From NCBI RefSeq assembly GCF_000011065.1, contig NC_004663.1:1798001-1862000 (forward strand): 64,000 nt of DNA, written 5' to 3'. The translations under genes were made by a program, and so were the position numbers. Shown here in pieces: positions 6,059-14,853 of the stretch (its first letter is position 1; each line of letters starts with the position of its first letter). The notes beneath the pieces are model-generated. The model had not been told where the DNA came from. It ran no database searches and was given only the letters and a program-made list of their open reading frames with translations. This DNA comes from Bacteroides thetaiotaomicron VPI-5482. Lineage in GTDB: Bacteria; Bacteroidota; Bacteroidia; Bacteroidales; Bacteroidaceae.

Positions 6059-8479
6059 CTATTCATATCTTAACGAACGAGCAGGTTTGCTCATTATTAT
6101 TTTCATTGTCTGAAAGGCCACCGTCACGAATGAAATGAACAACATCAACAATACGGGCACAATAAAGAACCAGGCTTCTAAATCCGTCCGGAAAGCATAA
6201 TGACTCAACCAGGCGTTCATACTGAACCAGGCTACCGGAAGAGCAATCACAACCGCTATCAGAATCAGCAGGAAAAATCCTTTGACCAACTGATAGAAAA
6301 GATTCCAGCGGGAAGCTCCCAAGACTTTACGTATACCCATCTCTTTCGTACGGGTGGAACAGGAAAACATCACCAATACCCAAAGTCCCAGACAGGATAT
6401 GAATATCGCTAATCCGGTGAAAGAACCTATCATCACCCCGAATACTTCATCCTGACGATACTGATGGTCGAAGAACTGATCGAGGAAAAAATAATCGAAA
6501 CTGGAATCAGCAAAGTACCGATTCCATATTTCCTGTACCTGCGATACCAGTTCGCGGGGATTGCCGGAAGTCATTACGATAGAAATATAGCGTTGTGGCA
6601 ACCAGTCTATCTTATCTTTATGAATCAGCATAATAGGAGTATAATTCTTACTCAACGCCTGCTGATGATAATCTTTGACCACTCCGATAATCTGCATCGG
6701 AGCATCGGTACATTCTACTGTTACCAACTCTCCTATCGCCTCATCATTGGAAGCAAAGCCCAGATTGCGTACGGCCGTCTCATTAATCACCAGTTTATCT
6801 ACATCGTCTCCGTACTCTTCTGAAAAGCCCCGTCCGGCTATCACTTGCAAACCATATGCCTCTATATAATCCGGATCGCAGGCCAGCATCTCATAAAGCC
6901 GATTCTGCTTCAAAGCGTCATTGGTACGGCGATTGGAAAGGAAAGTAGCCACCTCCTCGCCCGGCACAGCACCGGAAGCTGCGACACTATGCACCAGTGG
7001 CAACCGCATTATCGCTTTCTTCATCGCTTCCAGCTTCACATTCAGCCCGTCTGTACGTCCGGGAAATTTAATGACTAATGTCTGGTCGGTTTTCACCCCT
7101 AATGATTGGCTGCGCATAAAATTCAGCTGTGCAAACACGATCAATGTTCCACAAAGCAGTATCATAGAGGCCGTATATTGAATGATAACCAACACCTGAC
7201 GAGTCCGTTCTCCGGACTTGCTATGCAAAAACTTTCCTTTCAACAGGGTAATCGGTTTACGGTTCAGCAAAGCCAATGCCGGATAATATCCGGAAAGGAA
7301 TATCCCTGCGATAAAAACAAGAACCAGCAGCATCCACCAATAATCCATCAGCCAAACGGAGAAAGTGACCGTACGTCCCACCAGTTGATTAAAGTACGGA
7401 AGAATCAGCTCTATCAGTCCTACCGCCAATATAAAAGCAATCAGATTCATAACCAGCGCTTCGAACAGGAACTGATGAATCAACTGCTTGCGGAAAGCAC
7501 CCACTACCCGACGCACTCCGACTTCCCTGGCACGCTCCATCGAACGGGCTACTGTCAGATTGATATAGTTTATCCAGGCAATAGCCAGAATGGCAATGGC
7601 TGCAAAGACAAGTGCAATCATGGCAGAACGATTTCCTTTTGTCTCCATTTCATAACCCAATTGCGGAGTGAGATGTATATCTGCCAGAGGAACCAAATCG
7701 ACTCCCCATGTTTTGTTTTTCAACGCTTCCTCCGTCTTGTACTTTTCCGCCATGACGGGAAACTCTCTTTCTATTTCCGCTTCCCTCTCCGGCGAATCGA
7801 GCAGAACATACGTATATGCTTCATGCTTATACCAGTATTCATGTATAAACTTGGGCAGAGATGTATACGAAATCAGGAAGTTATAATGTATATGGGAATT
7901 GGAAGGCATTTCCTCCATGACTCCGGTCACTTCACACGATATCTTATAATAGGGACCGGTAAAGATAAGAATCTTTCCGATAGGGTCTTCCTCTTTGAAA
8001 TATTTGCGGGCAATGCGCTCGGTGATTACGACTTGTCCCGGCATCGAAAGGCTGGTCTTTTTATCACCTTTCAAAAGCTCGAAATCGAAAAGACGGAAAA
8101 AGCCCGGATCGGCATAAGCTATCTGGTTTTCCCGCAGTGTCAACTCACCATACTTCACAATCTGTTCAGGTTGGAGCAGAGAGCCGATTCGGGTATAATC
8201 TTCAATTCCCGCAAGATTCTCTTTCATTGCCGAGCCGTATCCGAAAGAGCTGCTTGCCCAGTTATCGGTCAGCACCTCCCCTTCGCGGAATGTACTTTGC
8301 ACACGGTAAATATGGGGATATTTCGTGTGCATCTTGTCAAAACTGAACTCAAAAGTTACATACGTCAGAATCAGTAACGCCGATGCCATGCCGATCGCCA
8401 GTCCAAACACATTAATGAAGCTGAACTTCTTCCGCTTCATCAGATTCCGATAGGCACTATTCCAATAATTTCCTATCAT
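6059..8479 (-). CDS. ABC transporter permease, MacB/FtsX type (8-TM duplicated form)
   Basis: This 806-residue inner-membrane protein contains two MacB_PCD-FtsX units. The first TM (about residues 20-42, NVFGLAIGMASALLILTYVT) is followed by a large periplasmic domain. Three TMs at about 285-395 follow, then a further TM near 430, a second periplasmic domain, and three C-terminal TMs beginning near 690 (GVMIGSFTGLAIFISCLGLW). Each FtsX core carries an R-E-x-G-x-R-x-V-x-G-A/KEMGIRKVLGAS coupling motif. Its ATG overlaps the stop of the ATPase gene by four bases, so the two are translationally coupled. It is the last gene of the leftward efflux operon, and the exported substrate is unknown. Confidence 0.9.
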   Translation of the reverse strand: MIGNYWNSAYRNLMKRKKFSFINVFGLAIGMASALLILTYVTFEFSFDKMHTKYPHIYRVQSTFREGEVLTDNWASSSFGYGSAMKENLAGIEDYTRIGSLLQPEQIVKYGELTLRENQIAYADPGFFRLFDFELLKGDKKTSLSMPGQVVITERIARKYFKEEDPIGKILIFTGPYYKISCEVTGVMEEMPSNSHIHYNFLISYTSLPKFIHEYWYKHEAYTYVLLDSPEREAEIEREFPVMAEKYKTEEALKNKTWGVDLVPLADIHLTPQLGYEMETKGNRSAMIALVFAAIAILAIAWINYINLTVARSMERAREVGVRRVVGAFRKQLIHQFLFEALVMNLIAFILAVGLIELILPYFNQLVGRTVTFSVWLMDYWWMLLVLVFIAGIFLSGYYPALALLNRKPITLLKGKFLHSKSGERTRQVLVIIQYTASMILLCGTLIVFAQLNFMRSQSLGVKTDQTLVIKFPGRTDGLNVKLEAMKKAIMRLPLVHSVAASGAVPGEEVATFLSNRRTNDALKQNRLYEMLACDPDYIEAYGLQVIAGRGFSEEYGDDVDKLVINETAVRNLGFASNDEAIGELVTVECTDAPMQIIGVVKDYHQQALSKNYTPIMLIHKDKIDWLPQRYISIVMTSGNPRELVSQVQEIWNRYFADSSFDYFFLDQFFDHQYRQDEVFGVMIGSFTGLAIFISCLGLWVLVMFSCSTRTKEMGIRKVLGASRWNLFYQLVKGFFLLILIAVVIALPVAWFSMNAWLSHYAFRTDLEAWFFIVPVLLMLFISFVTVAFQTMKIIMSKPARSLRYE

Positions 8480-9192
8480 ACAGCTTCGTTTTTAGAGGAC
8501 GTACTTTTTTCTAACGGACGGTTGATGTTTTCGGATACAATCTGTCCGTCCAACAACCGGATAATCCGATGCGCATACGTCGCATCCCTTTGAGAGTGGG
8601 TGACAATGATAATCGTAGTCCCCTGGCGGTTCAGTTCGCTCAACAGCTCCATCACTTCCACGCCATTCACCGAATCCAGATTTCCGGTCGGTTCGTCAGC
8701 CAGCAACAACTTACAGTCCGTCACTACCGCACGGGCAATGGCCACACGTTGCTGTTGTCCGCCCGACAACTGTTGAGGATAATGGTTGGCACGATGTAGC
8801 AGATTTACTTTCTCCAGCACTTTGTTCACTTTCTCTTTGCGTTGGGCAGTCTTAATCCCCATATAGACAAGCGGGAGTTCCACATTTTCGTATACCGTCA
8901 GTTCGTCAATCAGGTTGAAACTCTGGAAGATAAAGCCCAGATTATTCTTCCGAAGGGCAGTCAGCTGGTTCTCGTTCATTTTATCCACCTGTTTCCCTTC
9001 AAAGAAATAAGAGCCGGAAGTGGGAGAATCCAACGTGCCCAGAATATTCAGCAACGTTGACTTGCCGCATCCGGAAGGTCCCATTATAGCAACAAATTCT
9101 CCTTGTTCTACGTGTAAGGTGACTTCGTTCAATGCTTTCGTCTGCACCTCTTCCGTAGTGAAAAGCATAGACAGTTTTTCTGTTTTAATCAT
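8476..9192 (-). CDS. ABC transporter ATP-binding protein, MacB/LolD family
   Basis: A 238-residue single ABC domain. It has Walker A GPSGCGKST (about residues 39-47), a Q-loop in FIFQSFNLIDE, the signature LSGGQQQRVAIARA, Walker B LLLADEPTGNLD, and an H-loop in IIIVTHSQRD. The PTGNLD extension is typical of the LolD/MacB group, which power lipoprotein or drug extrusion with FtsX-type permeases. It lies between the adaptor gene (15 bases upstream) and the permease gene (4-base overlap). It probably energises the tripartite pump at the inner membrane. Confidence 0.93.
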   Translation of the reverse strand: MIKTEKLSMLFTTEEVQTKALNEVTLHVEQGEFVAIMGPSGCGKSTLLNILGTLDSPTSGSYFFEGKQVDKMNENQLTALRKNNLGFIFQSFNLIDELTVYENVELPLVYMGIKTAQRKEKVNKVLEKVNLLHRANHYPQQLSGGQQQRVAIARAVVTDCKLLLADEPTGNLDSVNGVEVMELLSELNRQGTTIIIVTHSQRDATYAHRIIRLLDGQIVSENINRPLEKSTSSKNEAV

Positions 9193-9207
9193 GGTGATTC
9201 TTTTTAT

Positions 9208-10455
9208 TTATTTTAGTATTAGTTTCTCATTGTCTCCGAACAACTCATAACCGGATATGATTACTTTCTCACCCGAAGACAAACCTTCCGTCACCTCATA
9301 ATACTGTGGATTCTGGCGCCCGATCTTCACAGGACGCCGCGTGGCAAATTTACCACTTTCATCGACAATATACATCCACCGCCCTCCGGTAATTTGAAAG
9401 AATCCGCCACGGGGAACAAGGATCGCTTGTGCCGGGTCTCCTAACTGAAGGTTGATATGATAAGTTTGTCCGGCACGTATATTCTCCGGCCGCTCCGAAA
9501 TGAAAGCCAGGTCAGTACGGAACTGCCCTTCTTTCACTTCCGGATAAGGTTTGGTTACTTCCAGTTTATAGGTTCCTCCGTCACGGGTAAAGTCGGCAGG
9601 AAGTCCGGGAAGTACACGCTCCACATAATGCTCGTCTATCTGTGCCTGTACTTTGAGGTCCGGAGTAATAATCTGGCCGATATGTTCTCCTGCGGAAATG
9701 GACTGTCCGACCTGCGCATTCAAGTTTCCTACCTGTCCGTCAATCGGAGCTTTAATCTTCAGGTTTTCCAAGCGCTCACGGACCAACGTAAGACTGCGTT
9801 TCATGTTGCGTATGTTCTCGTCCAGACTGCTGATCTGGCTTTCACGGAAAATATTATCCTGACGGATACGTTCGTCAATGACCGCCAGTTGTTCTTTGGC
9901 AGCTTCATACTCCTCCTCTGCCTGACGAAAATCCTCGCGGGCAATCAGTTGCTCCTCCACCAAACGTCTGTATTGTTCATAACGGCGTTTTTTCAATGTA
10001 AGTTCTTTATTCAAGCCTATGCGTTCCTGTTTCAGTTGCAGACGCTCCTGCTCCATACTGATGCGGGTATTGCGCAATTCATTTTCCTGATAGGCAAGGT
10101 CTGCCTCACTCTGCATGATTCCGATATTCAGCAACGGGTTGCTGAGACGCAGAATCACATCGCCCGCTTTCACCATAGCTCCTTCTTCTTTCAAACGTTC
10201 TTCCACACGACCGCCTTCTATGGCATCCATATAGATAATCCGGCTGGGCATCACTTGCCCGATCACACGGATATAATCATTGAACTCCGCTTGCTTGACG
10301 GTAGCAATCGTGAGACGGTCTTTCTCAACTGTCATGGAGGAAGCCGTATCTCTAAAAATAAAATATAAAATGACAGCGATTCCCAGCGCCACACCACCGA
10401 TCGTATAAAGGTGTTTGCGATTTATGCCGGGTTTGCGTTCAACAGGTGTATCCAT
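9208..10455 (-). CDS. Periplasmic adaptor (HlyD/MacA-type membrane fusion protein)
   Basis: A 415-residue protein with one N-terminal membrane anchor (about residues 14-33, HLYTIGGVALGIAVILYFIF). It then has the split lipoyl motif (EGAMVKAGDVILRLSNPLL and the return IKAPIDGQVGNLNAQVGQ near 235-250). A long alpha-helical hairpin (about 115-230, rich in E, R, Q) separates the two halves. Beta-barrel and membrane-proximal domains follow. It bridges the inner-membrane ABC pump and the TolC-family channel encoded just upstream. It is co-transcribed with both from the sigma-54 promoter at 11862-11876. Confidence 0.92.
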   Translation of the reverse strand: MDTPVERKPGINRKHLYTIGGVALGIAVILYFIFRDTASSMTVEKDRLTIATVKQAEFNDYIRVIGQVMPSRIIYMDAIEGGRVEERLKEEGAMVKAGDVILRLSNPLLNIGIMQSEADLAYQENELRNTRISMEQERLQLKQERIGLNKELTLKKRRYEQYRRLVEEQLIAREDFRQAEEEYEAAKEQLAVIDERIRQDNIFRESQISSLDENIRNMKRSLTLVRERLENLKIKAPIDGQVGNLNAQVGQSISAGEHIGQIITPDLKVQAQIDEHYVERVLPGLPADFTRDGGTYKLEVTKPYPEVKEGQFRTDLAFISERPENIRAGQTYHINLQLGDPAQAILVPRGGFFQITGGRWMYIVDESGKFATRRPVKIGRQNPQYYEVTEGLSSGEKVIISGYELFGDNEKLILK

Positions 10456-10515
10456 AAAGGTATATTCAAAATAGGGTTGTTATTAAATGATTGTTCCGAT
10501 GGCACAGACTCCGTT

Positions 10516-11820
10516 TTACAGGAAAGTCCCCTCCCGATAGTATTTCTCCAGTTTCCTCATCATTTCCACTTGCAGGCGTACACGAACCAGTTCTGCCTTG
10601 GCGGAGATAAAACGGTTACGGGCTTCCATCAGCTGAAAGACGGAAATGAGCCCTTCCTCCCATTTACGTTCAGACTCTTTCAGTACGAGAGCTTCTGCTT
10701 CAAGCTGTTGCAATGCCTGTTGATGTTCACTAAATCCGGCATGTAGGGAAAGAAGTGTTTGCTCTATATCGGTATATAGCTGTTGCTTTTCCAGTTCTTC
10801 TTCATTCTTCAAGCGATACAGGTTTAGTTTCTGCTTCCGTTGATGAGTCAGACGTTCCAATCCGCTCAGCAAAGGAAACGAAATACCGATGCCGACATAT
10901 TTTCCTATATTGTCCCGCAACTGTCTGGCAGAAAAAACTGTATTGTAAAAATTGGAACCAACCGTAAAGCGGGCATAGACAGAAGGAGAAAAAGTTCCGC
11001 CAGCCATCGCATACTCTTTACGGGCAGCCTTTCGTTTCAAATCAATCATACGCATGACGGGAAGTATTTCCAGTGATTGGGCATAAAGTGTTTCCGTAGA
11101 CGGAACAGAAAGCAAGGGCAACTGATTCGCTTCCACAATAGTATCCTGAATAACGAGTGTATCACCGGGTTGGAAATTCATTAGCTGTTCCAGATGCAAT
11201 AAGGCCAACCGGCAAGTATTCTCACGAGATTTATAACGATAGATATCCCCTTCTCTGCGGGCCTTGACTTCCTGCAAATCGGAAGCGGATTTCAATCCCA
11301 ACTCAACAAAGGCTTCGGTTTGTTTCAGATACCGCTCACTCAACCGGCTTTGTTCTAAAGCAAGATTCAGCAGTTTTCTCTCCAGAATCAGTTTATAATA
11401 AGCATCCGTCACTTGATATGCCAGTTCATTCTGCCTATTTTTCAATGCCCATTCGCTACGTTCCTTATTCATCTTCCGGAAGCGTACCTGATGAATGCGT
11501 GAAAAGCCTTCAAAAAGAGAAAGAGTCATATCAAGCCCCACAGTCCCTTCTTCAAAAGTTTCGTTGGTATATCCGTTCGTATCCGGATCGATAGAACGCC
11601 CGAAGCGTTTCCCTGTTTCTGCATTAACCGCTGCACGGGGAAGAAAAGCACCGACAGCAGCCATATAATCTGCCCGTGCCTCCTTTATATCTATCACACT
11701 GTTCCGCACAGAAGGATTCTGCTTCCATGCCAGACGAATGCACTCATCCAAAGTCATGCCGGACTGGGCCTGCACAAAATGCGGCAATAAGAATAAGGAC
11801 AAAAAGAAAAAGTTTTTCAT
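10516..11820 (-). CDS. TolC-family outer-membrane efflux channel
   Basis: A 434-residue exported protein with a signal peptide (MKNFFFLSLFLLPHFVQAQ). It shows the internal duplication of the OEP fold: the first half starts MTLDECIRLAWKQNPSVRNS, and the second half contains long coiled helices (GFSEHQQALQQLEAEALVLK). Residues 60-110 (GRSIDPDTNGYTNETFEEGT) resemble the barrel and equatorial region of Bacteroides TolC proteins. It is the promoter-proximal gene of the four-gene efflux operon, and a sigma-54 box lies 42 bases upstream of its ATG. Confidence 0.92.
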   Translation of the reverse strand: MKNFFFLSLFLLPHFVQAQSGMTLDECIRLAWKQNPSVRNSVIDIKEARADYMAAVGAFLPRAAVNAETGKRFGRSIDPDTNGYTNETFEEGTVGLDMTLSLFEGFSRIHQVRFRKMNKERSEWALKNRQNELAYQVTDAYYKLILERKLLNLALEQSRLSERYLKQTEAFVELGLKSASDLQEVKARREGDIYRYKSRENTCRLALLHLEQLMNFQPGDTLVIQDTIVEANQLPLLSVPSTETLYAQSLEILPVMRMIDLKRKAARKEYAMAGGTFSPSVYARFTVGSNFYNTVFSARQLRDNIGKYVGIGISFPLLSGLERLTHQRKQKLNLYRLKNEEELEKQQLYTDIEQTLLSLHAGFSEHQQALQQLEAEALVLKESERKWEEGLISVFQLMEARNRFISAKAELVRVRLQVEMMRKLEKYYREGTFL

Positions 11821-11861
11821 TCTTTATAATATATGCGATTGTGTGTTACGATGATTAGAAG

Positions 11862-11876
11862 GCAAATAGGAAGCCA
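11862..11876 (-). promoter_or_regulatory. Sigma-54 (-24/-12) promoter of the efflux operon
   Basis: On the minus strand TGGCTTCCTATTTGC has the invariant GG and GC dinucleotides separated by exactly 10 bases, as RpoN promoters require. The predicted start, about 12 bases downstream, leaves a leader of about 30 bases before the ATG at 11820. The neighbouring divergent gene encodes a sigma-54-dependent activator, which supports the call. Confidence 0.75.
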
Positions 11877-11931
11877 CAATTTTTAAGTAATTGATTATTA
11901 ACCAAATGACCAATACGATTGCATTGCATCC

Positions 11932-12061
11932 GTCCAATTATTACACACCGCAACGTCCAACTTTTGGACGTTATCCATTATTTCATATTCTTCGGGAGCA
12001 ATTTTCGGGAATTTAAGTAAGCCTTGCAGTAAATATGCCCGAAAACGTCTAATTATTGGAC
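11932..12061. promoter_or_regulatory. Cluster of activator-binding palindromes (enhancer)
   Basis: Three copies of a GTCYAA-N3-TTGGAC motif lie 110-240 bases upstream of the efflux operon start. The best is a perfect 21-base palindrome at 11952-11972 (AACGTCCAA-CTT-TTGGACGTT). The second is GTCTAATTATTGGAC at 12047-12061. The third is a weaker half-conserved copy at 11932-11946. The distance and multiplicity suit an NtrC-type activator. The sites also sit 90-220 bases ahead of the activator gene at 12150, so autoregulation is possible. Confidence 0.65.
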
Positions 12062-12149
12062 ACTCGCTTGCAGAGGAAAGCAAAAACGAATATCTTTACC
12101 CCCAAACTTAAAGCATGGTTCAACCTGATAGCTACCCCCAATCTTAGAT

Positions 12150-13511
12150 ATGGAAAACGGAACTATTTTAATAGTAGATGATAATAAAAGCGTGCTAGCT
12201 TCACTGGAGTTATTGCTCGAGAATGAGTTCGGTACAGTTCGCACCGCCGCCAATCCCAATCAAATCACCACGTTACTGACTACCACCTCTATCGACGTCG
12301 TTATCCTTGACATGAATTTCTCTGCCGGCATAAACAATGGCAATGAAGGGCTGTACTGGTTAAAACAAATCCACGAAATCCGCCCATCTTTGCCGGTGGT
12401 TATGCTGACTGCTTACGGAGACGTTGAATTGGCGGTAAAAGCACTAAAAAACGGGGCTACTGATTTTTTACTCAAACCTTGGGATAATCAGATTCTGATT
12501 CGGAAGATAAAGGAGGCTTATAAAAGTAACAACAGCAAAGCCAAAAGCGCTTCAAAGGCAACCGGCAAACAGGGGGATACCGAGAAACCGAGCAAACCGG
12601 AAATGTTGATCGGCCACTCTCCCGCAATGCTCCAGTTGATTAAAGTGGTCACGAAAGTAGCCAAAACCGACGCCAACATCCTGATCACAGGAGAGAACGG
12701 AACAGGAAAAGAGATGTTAGCCAAAGAGATACATCGTTTATCTCCCCGAAATTCCCGTCAAATGCTTGGCATTGATATGGGCGCTATCAGTGAATCACTC
12801 TTCGAAAGTGAACTGTTCGGACACGAACGCGGAGCGTTTACCGACGCATACGAAAGTCGCCCGGGAAAATTCGAAGCGGCCAACGGCAGTTCCCTCTTTA
12901 TGGACGAAATCGGAAACCTTTCCATTGCACTGCAAGCCAAACTATTGACTGTACTACAGAACCGGAATGTCACCCGAATCGGAAGTAACAAAGTGATTCC
13001 CGTTGATATCCGGCTGATCTCTGCTACCAATAAAGATATTCCGGAAATGGTAAAGCAAGGACTGTTTCGGGAAGATTTGTTCTACCGTATCAACACCATT
13101 CATCTGGAAATCCCTCCTTTAAGGGAACGGGGAGACGATATCCTATTATTCATAGATACTTTCCTCCGTCGTTTTACTTCCAAATATCAACGGCCGGACA
13201 TACGGATGCACGAGCAAACGATTGAGAAACTACGCTCCTATCACTGGCCGGGCAATATCCGCGAACTGCAACACGCCATCGAAAAAGCGGTGATCTTATG
13301 CGAAGGCAACGTGATACGCCCCAAAGATATTCTGGTAAAGCAAAGCTGGAAACCTCAGACGGCAAGTGTCGTCCCCAATCTGGAGGAAGTAGAACGGCAA
13401 GCCATCGAAACAGCAATCCTCCAAAACAATGGAAATCTGACAGCCGCCGCCGAACAATTAGGCATCAGCCGACAAACTCTCTATAATAAACTGAAACGAT
13501 TCAAACCCTGA
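12150..13511 (+). CDS. NtrC-family sigma-54-dependent response regulator
   Basis: A 453-residue protein with three parts. The receiver (1-120) carries DD at 9-10, a phospho-acceptor Asp in VVILDMNFS and a Lys in FLLKPWD. The AAA+ core has Walker A GENGTGKE, the sigma-54 contact loop ELFGHERGAFTDA, Walker B SLFMDEIG and an R-finger region ending in LREDLFYRINT-like sequence. The C-terminal Fis-type helix-turn-helix is AAEQLGISRQTLYNKLKRF. The usual GAFTGA loop reads GAFTDA here. It is divergent from the efflux operon, which it very probably switches on through sites at 11932-12061. Its kinase follows after five bases. Confidence 0.95.
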   Translation: MENGTILIVDDNKSVLASLELLLENEFGTVRTAANPNQITTLLTTTSIDVVILDMNFSAGINNGNEGLYWLKQIHEIRPSLPVVMLTAYGDVELAVKALKNGATDFLLKPWDNQILIRKIKEAYKSNNSKAKSASKATGKQGDTEKPSKPEMLIGHSPAMLQLIKVVTKVAKTDANILITGENGTGKEMLAKEIHRLSPRNSRQMLGIDMGAISESLFESELFGHERGAFTDAYESRPGKFEAANGSSLFMDEIGNLSIALQAKLLTVLQNRNVTRIGSNKVIPVDIRLISATNKDIPEMVKQGLFREDLFYRINTIHLEIPPLRERGDDILLFIDTFLRRFTSKYQRPDIRMHEQTIEKLRSYHWPGNIRELQHAIEKAVILCEGNVIRPKDILVKQSWKPQTASVVPNLEEVERQAIETAILQNNGNLTAAAEQLGISRQTLYNKLKRFKP

Positions 13512-13516
13512 ACAAG

Positions 13517-14767
13517 ATGATATTCAGTCGACATATCTATTGGACCATATTGCTTCGTATCCTGCTCATCCTCGCAACTTCGGGAACAGGGCTGTGGCTC
13601 ATCATCTCCCAACGTGGCATCATCATCGGTATGTTACTAATCATCTGCTCCTTGTTTCAAATCGGCGGAATAGTCACTTATCTCAATAACATCAACCGGA
13701 AACTCCGGCTTTTCTTTGATGCCATCGAGGACAGAGATAATACATTCAGCTACCCCGAGCAAGGAATAAACGAAGAGCAACAACAGCTGAACCGTTCACT
13801 GAACCGGATCAACGCCCTATTGGCACAAACCAAAATGGACTACCAGAAACAGGAACATTTCTACCGGTCTCTGCTGGAGAAAGTACCCAACGGAATCATA
13901 GCCTGGAACAACTCCAAGAAAATAATCTTCGTCAACAACACAGCGTTGACCTTACTAAACATCGAATCACTGACTCTATATTCCCAACTGGAAAATATCC
14001 TGCAGAATGAGAAGAACAGAAAAAGACTCAGCCTCTCCCAAAGTCAGATGAAACTACAAGACGAAACAATCACCTTGCTTTCCATACAAGACATTGACGA
14101 CCGGCTCAACGAAAACGAAAGTGAATCATGGAGCAAACTCAGTCATGTCCTGACTCATGAGATCATGAACACGATCGCTCCCATTATCTCACTGTCTCAG
14201 ACACTGGCTTCCTATCCGGAAATCAGCGAGAAAGGAATCCGCGGGCTTCACATTATTCAGGCGCAAAGCGAACGGCTGATGGAATTTACCGAATCTTTCC
14301 GGCATCTGTCCTATCTTCCGCAGCCCGAAAAGCGTCTCTTTTCCCTATCCGACTTATTACACAATCTGGAGGAACTGCTTCAAACCAATTTTCAAGAAAA
14401 CAATATCTCCTTTACACTCCGGTGCTCCCCCGAACCGATGATGACCGAAGGAGACGAAAAGCAACTGTCACAAGTGTTTCTCAATCTGTTGAAAAACGCC
14501 ATGCAGGCATTGGAGGGGCATCCGCATGGAGAGCTTTCCCTGCAAGCAGAACAAGACGAATATATAGTCATAGACATCACCGACAATGGTCCCGGTATTC
14601 CTCCCGAAATTATGGACAAAGTATTCATCCCCTTTTTTACGACTAAATCAGAAGGTACAGGCATCGGACTGAGCCTGTGCAAAGAAATTATCCGCCGCCA
14701 CGAAGGGCATTTGGCTATCAAAGAAAGCAGAGCCGGAAAAACGGTTTTTCATATTGAGCTCCCTTAA
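13517..14767 (+). CDS. Sensor histidine kinase paired with the NtrC-type regulator
   Basis: A 416-residue membrane kinase. Two TM helices lie close together (about residues 8-30 and 34-55), with almost no periplasmic loop between them, so sensing is probably membrane or cytoplasmic. A PAS-like region (about 115-190) precedes the HisKA helix LSHVLTHEIMNTIAPIISLS, which holds the phosphorylated His. The ATPase domain has the N box NLLKNAMQAL, the G1 box DITDNGPGI and the G2 box GTGIGLSLC. It is co-transcribed with the regulator and presumably responds to envelope or efflux-substrate stress. Confidence 0.93.
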   Translation: MIFSRHIYWTILLRILLILATSGTGLWLIISQRGIIIGMLLIICSLFQIGGIVTYLNNINRKLRLFFDAIEDRDNTFSYPEQGINEEQQQLNRSLNRINALLAQTKMDYQKQEHFYRSLLEKVPNGIIAWNNSKKIIFVNNTALTLLNIESLTLYSQLENILQNEKNRKRLSLSQSQMKLQDETITLLSIQDIDDRLNENESESWSKLSHVLTHEIMNTIAPIISLSQTLASYPEISEKGIRGLHIIQAQSERLMEFTESFRHLSYLPQPEKRLFSLSDLLHNLEELLQTNFQENNISFTLRCSPEPMMTEGDEKQLSQVFLNLLKNAMQALEGHPHGELSLQAEQDEYIVIDITDNGPGIPPEIMDKVFIPFFTTKSEGTGIGLSLCKEIIRRHEGHLAIKESRAGKTVFHIELP

Positions 14768-14853
14768 AAACAACATACGTAAACCTCATACCGGACATTC
14801 AAACTTTTTCCACTGTTCTTTTGTTTATAAAGCAGAATATCTAAATACATAAT

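Noticed and set aside
7106..8377. 423-codon plus-strand ORF
   Set aside because: It lies antisense inside the permease gene, which has full domain and motif support. Its translation has no recognisable domain.
11932..12061. Another member of the 22-bp array family
   Set aside because: The palindromes are separated by 23 and about 92 bases with unrelated sequence between them, share one motif, and sit where an NtrC-type activator should bind. Enhancer sites are the simpler reading.
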